Below the pieces are notes generated by a model. The model made no database searches and had not been told where the DNA came from. It saw only the letters and a program-made list of their open reading frames with translations. This document shows, one piece after another, positions 36,677 through 37,713 of a stretch of 37,713 nucleotides of DNA (its first letter is position 1; every line of letters begins with the position of its first letter). The stretch is from positions 1 through 37,713 of IMG/VR virus record IMGVR_UViG_3300042923_000336, one strand, 5' to 3'. The position numbers were made by a program, and so were the translations under genes. Source of the stretch: a virus.

Positions 36677-36745
36677 ATGCTAAAGCCAAAGAAAAAGACC
36701 GTTAAACCAACATTCTACTTTCCACCGAATGGAGGAGCTGCTTAA
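36677..36745 (+). CDS. 22-aa basic peptide
   Basis: ATG 36677, directly after AAGGAGGCGTTATAA, a very good ribosome site. MLKPKKKTVKPTFYFPPNGG, then AA. Probably real given the site. Its end contains the next gene's ribosome site. Confidence 0.5.
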   Translation: MLKPKKKTVKPTFYFPPNGGAA

Positions 36746-36746
36746 C

Positions 36747-36974
36747 ATGCAAAACCTACAAAAAGTAATGGAAGCCATCGCAAGATCGAAACAACGTCCG
36801 CATAACCCACACGCCGCATTTGCTGAACTACTTGAGGTAATTGGCGAACACGCTGACCAAGCTTTGCTAGAGTACGACGAAGCCGTTCAGCACGAACAGG
36901 AATACATCATCTTGGAGAGCGAGAACTTGGACTTGAAACGTCAGATTCGAATGATGGGTAGGGTGGCGTCATGA
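36747..36974 (+). CDS. coiled-coil early protein
   Basis: The product is 75 aa. ATG 36747 is chosen because GGAGGAGC precedes it; ATG 36729 has no ribosome site. Helical throughout: NLQKVMEAIARSKQRPHNPH then EQEYIILESENLDLKRQIRM, a leucine-zipper-like end. Function unknown. Confidence 0.6.
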   Translation: MQNLQKVMEAIARSKQRPHNPHAAFAELLEVIGEHADQALLEYDEAVQHEQEYIILESENLDLKRQIRMMGRVAS

Positions 36975-37228
36975 GATACGATCCCAACAACCGCAAGGTG
37001 TTTAACGAAGATGACTTTAACGATGTTGTTGCAGAAGTCAAAACGTACGTTAGCTCGTTCACTGAAAACTGGATGGAGGAAAAAGGAACCGCACCGGACT
37101 TGGATGACTTTATCGAGACTAACCCACTTTGGGACAGATGGATGCTGTATGACGCGATTAACGAGGAGATTAAGCGAGTATCACAGATTATTGAGAGGGA
37201 GAAGAAAAATGCTCCGCTTATGGGATAA
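36971..37228 (+). CDS. acidic early protein
   Basis: The product is 85 aa, ATG 36971 overlapping the previous stop (ATGA); GGTAGGGTGG upstream. Acidic with aromatic residues (VFNEDDFNDVVAEVKTYVSS; WDRWMLYDAINEEIKRVSQI). It could be a host-factor inhibitor of the negatively charged mimic type, but nothing proves this. Confidence 0.6.
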   Translation: MRYDPNNRKVFNEDDFNDVVAEVKTYVSSFTENWMEEKGTAPDLDDFIETNPLWDRWMLYDAINEEIKRVSQIIEREKKNAPLMG

Positions 37229-37346
37229 GGAATTATGCCGGGAATTTGGACGAATGTCGAAGAGTCGGAAGTCTATAGTCTACTACGTTAATAAATACAA
37301 ATTATTAGTAAGAAAAGAGAGGGCTTCTACGGCCTCGCAAGCTTAG
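37209..37346 (+). CDS. small basic early protein
   Basis: The product is 45 aa, ATG 37209 (GAGAGGGAGAAG upstream) overlapping the preceding gene by 20 bases. Basic: MLRLWDKELCREFGRMSKSR then KSIVYYVNKYKLLVRKERAS. It may bind nucleic acid. The 19-bp repeat element begins three bases after its stop. Confidence 0.5.
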   Translation: MLRLWDKELCREFGRMSKSRKSIVYYVNKYKLLVRKERASTASQA

Positions 37347-37348
37347 CG

Positions 37349-37367
37349 TATTCGGTCGAGACGATGC
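37349..37367 (-). repeat. 19-bp inverted repeat, copy 2
   Basis: TATTCGGTCGAGACGATGC is the exact reverse complement of 3449-3467. It lies in the 47-bp gap between two plus-strand early genes, as copy 1 lies between two plus-strand middle genes. Confidence 0.8.
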
Positions 37368-37393
37368 AAATCTAATTCAAAGGAGAATGACAA

Positions 37394-37582
37394 GTGAAAA
37401 AACCAGTTGTGCAGTTAACAGGGACAGACGGAAACGTATTTTCAATCATCGGAAGAGTATCGTCAGCACTAAAACAGGCAGGGCAAGAAGATAAAGCTAA
37501 AGAGTTAACCAACAAAGCCTTTGCATGCAAAAGCTATCAAGAAGTTCTTAGCTTGTTACCTGATTATGTGACTGTTAAGTGA
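37394..37582 (+). CDS. conserved small phage protein
   Basis: The product is 62 aa, GTG 37394 with AAAGGAGAATGACAA ahead. The pattern KKPVVQLTGTDGNVFSIIGR then VSSALKQAGQEDKAKELTNK and YQEVLSLLPDYVTV is a widespread short protein of Firmicutes phages and plasmids. Function unknown. Confidence 0.7.
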   Translation: MKKPVVQLTGTDGNVFSIIGRVSSALKQAGQEDKAKELTNKAFACKSYQEVLSLLPDYVTVK

Positions 37583-37616
37583 TTAGCCCAATCAGATCAA
37601 TAAGGAGATGAGAGAT

Positions 37617-37713
37617 ATGTTAACGGAAATTCGCAAAGCACTTGATAATGCTTCAACACAGCACGAATGGGATACAGATGGAACTTTCATTGAATGGAAA
37701 GATGGTCATCCGT
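37617..37713 (+). CDS. 5' end of an early gene, truncated by the window edge
   Basis: ATG 37617 with TAAGGAGATGAGAG ahead; 32 codons visible (MLTEIRKALDNASTQHEWDT..., ending DGHP). The frame is open at the window end. Too little for a family call. Confidence 0.6.
   Translation, partial: MLTEIRKALDNASTQHEWDTDGTFIEWKDGHP

Noticed and set aside
1-37713. CRISPR arrays, tRNA genes, insertion sequences
   Set aside because: No regular repeat-spacer pattern, no cloverleaf with a T-loop motif and no transposase were seen.

Overview
The window reads as one continuous temperate phage genome of a Gram-positive host, probably Paenibacillaceae. The host inference rests on strong AAGGAGG-type ribosome sites, an ArpU/RinA-like late regulator, a large serine integrase, and a secreted 'stalk' (copper amine oxidase N-terminal-like) protein of a kind frequent in Paenibacillus and Brevibacillus. 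No chromosomal genes, tRNAs, rRNAs or CRISPR arrays are visible. A large serine integrase sits inside the phage gene order, with late genes on one side and the immunity region on the other, and a good attP candidate lies at its 3' end. The sequence is therefore most simply a free, circular or permuted genome. The replication module is not in the window and probably lies between its last and first bases.

Layout. Bases 1-4347 hold small middle genes on the plus strand (ASCH protein, RusA-type resolvase with a CTG start, coiled-coil protein), ending in an ArpU/RinA-like late activator. Bases 4348-4648 contain no gene but a very strongly structured segment closed by an intrinsic terminator; I read it as a non-coding RNA or late leader. 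Bases 5550-16376 are the packaging, head and connector module: TerS, TerL, a 705-aa portal, scaffold, decoration protein, coat, adaptors and a gp10-like tail hub. Bases 16490-21000 carry cargo around the tailspike: an HNH-AP2 homing-type nuclease, the beta-helix tailspike, an acyltransferase and the secreted stalk protein. Bases 21036-27039 encode two large virion or ejection-type proteins. No tape measure, tail tube or tail sheath gene is present, so the particle should be short-tailed and P22-like, which is unusual for a temperate phage of Firmicutes. Bases 27184-28724 form the lysis cassette (holin and amidase) with an odd overlapping arrangement. Bases 28747-30409 hold small genes behind a promoter carrying a perfect 16-bp palindrome.

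Bases 30417-35789 form the lysogeny module. It contains an unrecognised minus-strand gene with its own operator-like promoter, the serine integrase with the attP candidate, a four-helix membrane protein beside a stand-alone LytTR regulator, two minus-strand XRE proteins, a Cro-like protein, three matching 17-bp operators and a Bro-N antirepressor. From 35801 to the end are small early genes, many overlapping.

The most interesting regulatory picture is this: a structured leader lies just after the late activator, and the late operon behind it is interrupted by about eight intrinsic terminators, most in gene junctions. Together these suggest processive antitermination. Separately, a perfect 19-bp inverted repeat links 3449-3467 with 37349-37367; both copies lie between genes and would be transcribed as complementary RNA.
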